The translations under genes were made by a program, and so were the position numbers. Source: Aphelenchoides besseyi (Eukaryota; Nematoda; Chromadorea; Rhabditida; Aphelenchoididae). From it: DNA of 64,000 nt. The DNA lies in contig JAMPIQ010000001.1 of the NCBI GenBank assembly GCA_024699855.1, positions 8,370,001 to 8,434,000 of the forward strand, given 5' to 3'. The notes under the pieces are model-generated. The model worked only from the letters and a program-made list of their open reading frames with translations, did no database searches and was not told the DNA's origin. Positions 62,667 through 64,000 of the stretch are shown one piece after another. Numbering within the stretch: the first letter of the stretch is position 1; each line of letters begins with the position of its first letter.

Positions 62667-64000
62667 ATGAAGCTTCTTGATGCATCCCCCACGCCTCTCG
62701 TCCTTTCATCACCTCAATCCAAATGCTGTGTCGAAACAGCAACAGGGCCAAACACCGGGGGCAATTCACCGTCTTGCTCAACTCCTTCATCGGCTAACTC
62801 ATCAGTTGGTCCAACGCCAACCGTCCTCACCCACCACCACAAGTCCAGTCGCTCTTCTGCTCATCAACTAGCAAATCAACAAAATGCGGGAGCTCAATTC
62901 TCCGGTTTCGATCAAGAACACTGTCCGATTTGCGGTGACCGAGTTTCGGGTTACCATTACGGTAAGAGAACGACCGATTCATTCGCATTCCATTTATTTA
63001 TTTGTAGGACTTTTGACCTGTGAATCGTGCAAAGTGAGTTATTATTGTATTTTTGCTAACTGATCGTCGATTGATGAACGAAAACCGTTCGTCGTTGACT
63101 TCCGCGCAACTCCCGTTTTTGTTGCACCAGTCGGTGCCACTCGTTCACCCTCTCGATGTGCTCGGAGCACAAGTTTGGATGATTAGAGAGCTGATCAATT
63201 GATCGCATTGAGGGCAATGCCTTTAGGGAAGAGAAGTGTGTACGAGTCGATAATCCGATTTGCCTAATCCGCCGGAAATTGCCTCCAAACGCAAATATCT
63301 TATGGTCATTTTATTGCTAACTACTTGTAATTATCGCCGACTCAACTTTGTTTATTTCCAGGGATTCTTTAAACGAACAGTTCAGAACAAGAAACAGTAT
63401 CAATGTTCCGCTGATGGTCACTGTGTGGTAGACAAGACCTGCCGTAAGAGATGTCCTCATTGTCGTTTTCAAAAGTGTTTGAAACGCGGCATGCGTACCG
63501 AAGGTGAGTTCTGCTGCATACACTATCGATTATCTCAATCTATCGGCTACTCGCTTTTATTACCTTACTCGTTTATGTTGGCAACCGCTCGTCCCCATCG
63601 ATCATGGCGAGACGAAGAGGTCAAGCAAATTGATTGCTTTAATCTTGTTGTTTCTCTTACTTTTTGGTCGTTTTCACTTTTCGCCCTAGGCAGCCGATGC
63701 GCATTATGCGTCACCATTTTTGATGGCGTGCAACACACAGCAGCATAAAAAAACTTGATTCTGCGTCCTCCTTTTTGCCCCCGCGTGTCTCTGAATCGAC
63801 TGGCACGCGCATTTTCGACGTTTTCATCCGTCGGACGTTGTGCAATCGCTTGTGCTGCTGGAGGGGAAGAAGAAGATGCACGTAGACGACGAGACACGTT
63901 ACGACGAAGCGAAAGTCGCAACGGCAAGACAAACAAAAGAAGATGAGTGCGAGATGCGCAGATTTGGTTGATCTTTTGCGTCGATTTGATGGCGCAACAT
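62667..64000 (+). CDS. nhr-25: Nuclear receptor NR5A (Ftz-F1/NHR-25), N-terminal exons (continues past window)
   Basis: Zinc-finger nuclear receptor binding single half-sites as a monomer; in C. elegans NHR-25 controls moulting and epidermal fate. Exon 1 (62667-62962): [20 protein letters not shown], a Ser/Thr/His-rich A/B region, then [14 protein letters not shown]. Exon 2 (63008-63033): LLTCESCK (P-box CESCKG). Intron 63034-63360. Exon 3 (63361-63504): [47 protein letters not shown], then donor GGTGAGTTC. All eight zinc cysteines are present. P-box and second finger match NR5A closely, including [12 protein letters not shown]. The rest (T-box/Ftz-F1 box, ligand domain) is beyond the window; 63505-64000 is intron. 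Confidence 0.92.

Overview
This is nuclear DNA of a gene-dense animal, most likely a nematode or close ecdysozoan relative. About 25 protein genes lie on both strands. Most introns are only 37-50 nt and end in TTTCAG or TTTTAG, with a few of 70-330 nt. AATAAA signals sit just behind many stop codons. A zona-pellucida cuticlin-type gene, a TTX-3/Apterous-type LIM-homeobox gene and an NR5A (NHR-25/Ftz-F1) receptor gene fit such an animal. TAA, TAG and TGA are all used as stops, so the code is standard. No CRISPR array, rRNA, convincing tRNA or intact transposon was seen.

Layout. 1-12060: end of the cap methyltransferase CMTR1 (+), replisome adaptor WDHD1/CTF4 (-, no WD40 half), proteasome subunit PSMA6 (+) and HECT ligase TRIP12 (-). 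13018-16761: DEAD-box helicase DDX3 and an MSP-domain membrane protein of the MOSPD1/3 type (both +). 16848-22560: LHX2/9 (ttx-3) homeobox gene (-), a 2.5 kb gene desert and an orphan three-TM protein (-). 23855-27012: ribosomal protein RPL7A and a ZP-domain cuticlin-like protein (both +). 27095-34424, all on -: a broken EGF-repeat pseudogene, an orphan membrane ORF, the CNNM metal transporter and glucosyltransferase ALG8. 34821-39786 (+): a small secreted ORF, an SLC17-like transporter, calcium nucleotidase CANT1 and a Ctr-type copper transporter. 40065-44527: KANSL2 (-) head-to-head with ANKMY2 (+). 44547-53893: a tetraspanin with a long tail (-), GPR107 (-), TMCC (+) and beta-hexosaminidase (-). 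54254-60035: SURF2 (-) head-to-head with a LAMMER/CLK kinase (+). 60562-60895: an orphan membrane miniprotein (-). 62667-end: the first exons of NR5A (+).

The genes are mostly housekeeping functions (capping, replication, proteolysis, translation, glycosylation, metal transport, chromatin, splicing control) with two developmental transcription factors that have large non-coding flanks. Several pairs are head-to-head over 200-950 bp, implying shared promoters; several others converge with 3' ends only tens of bases apart. The most interesting pattern is linkage: homologues of SLC31A1, LHX2, NR5A1, GPR107, RPL7A and SURF2, which all lie on human 9q32-q34, are together here in under 50 kb. Exon models below were worked out by eye from frame, splice consensus and family homology, so single splice junctions may be off.
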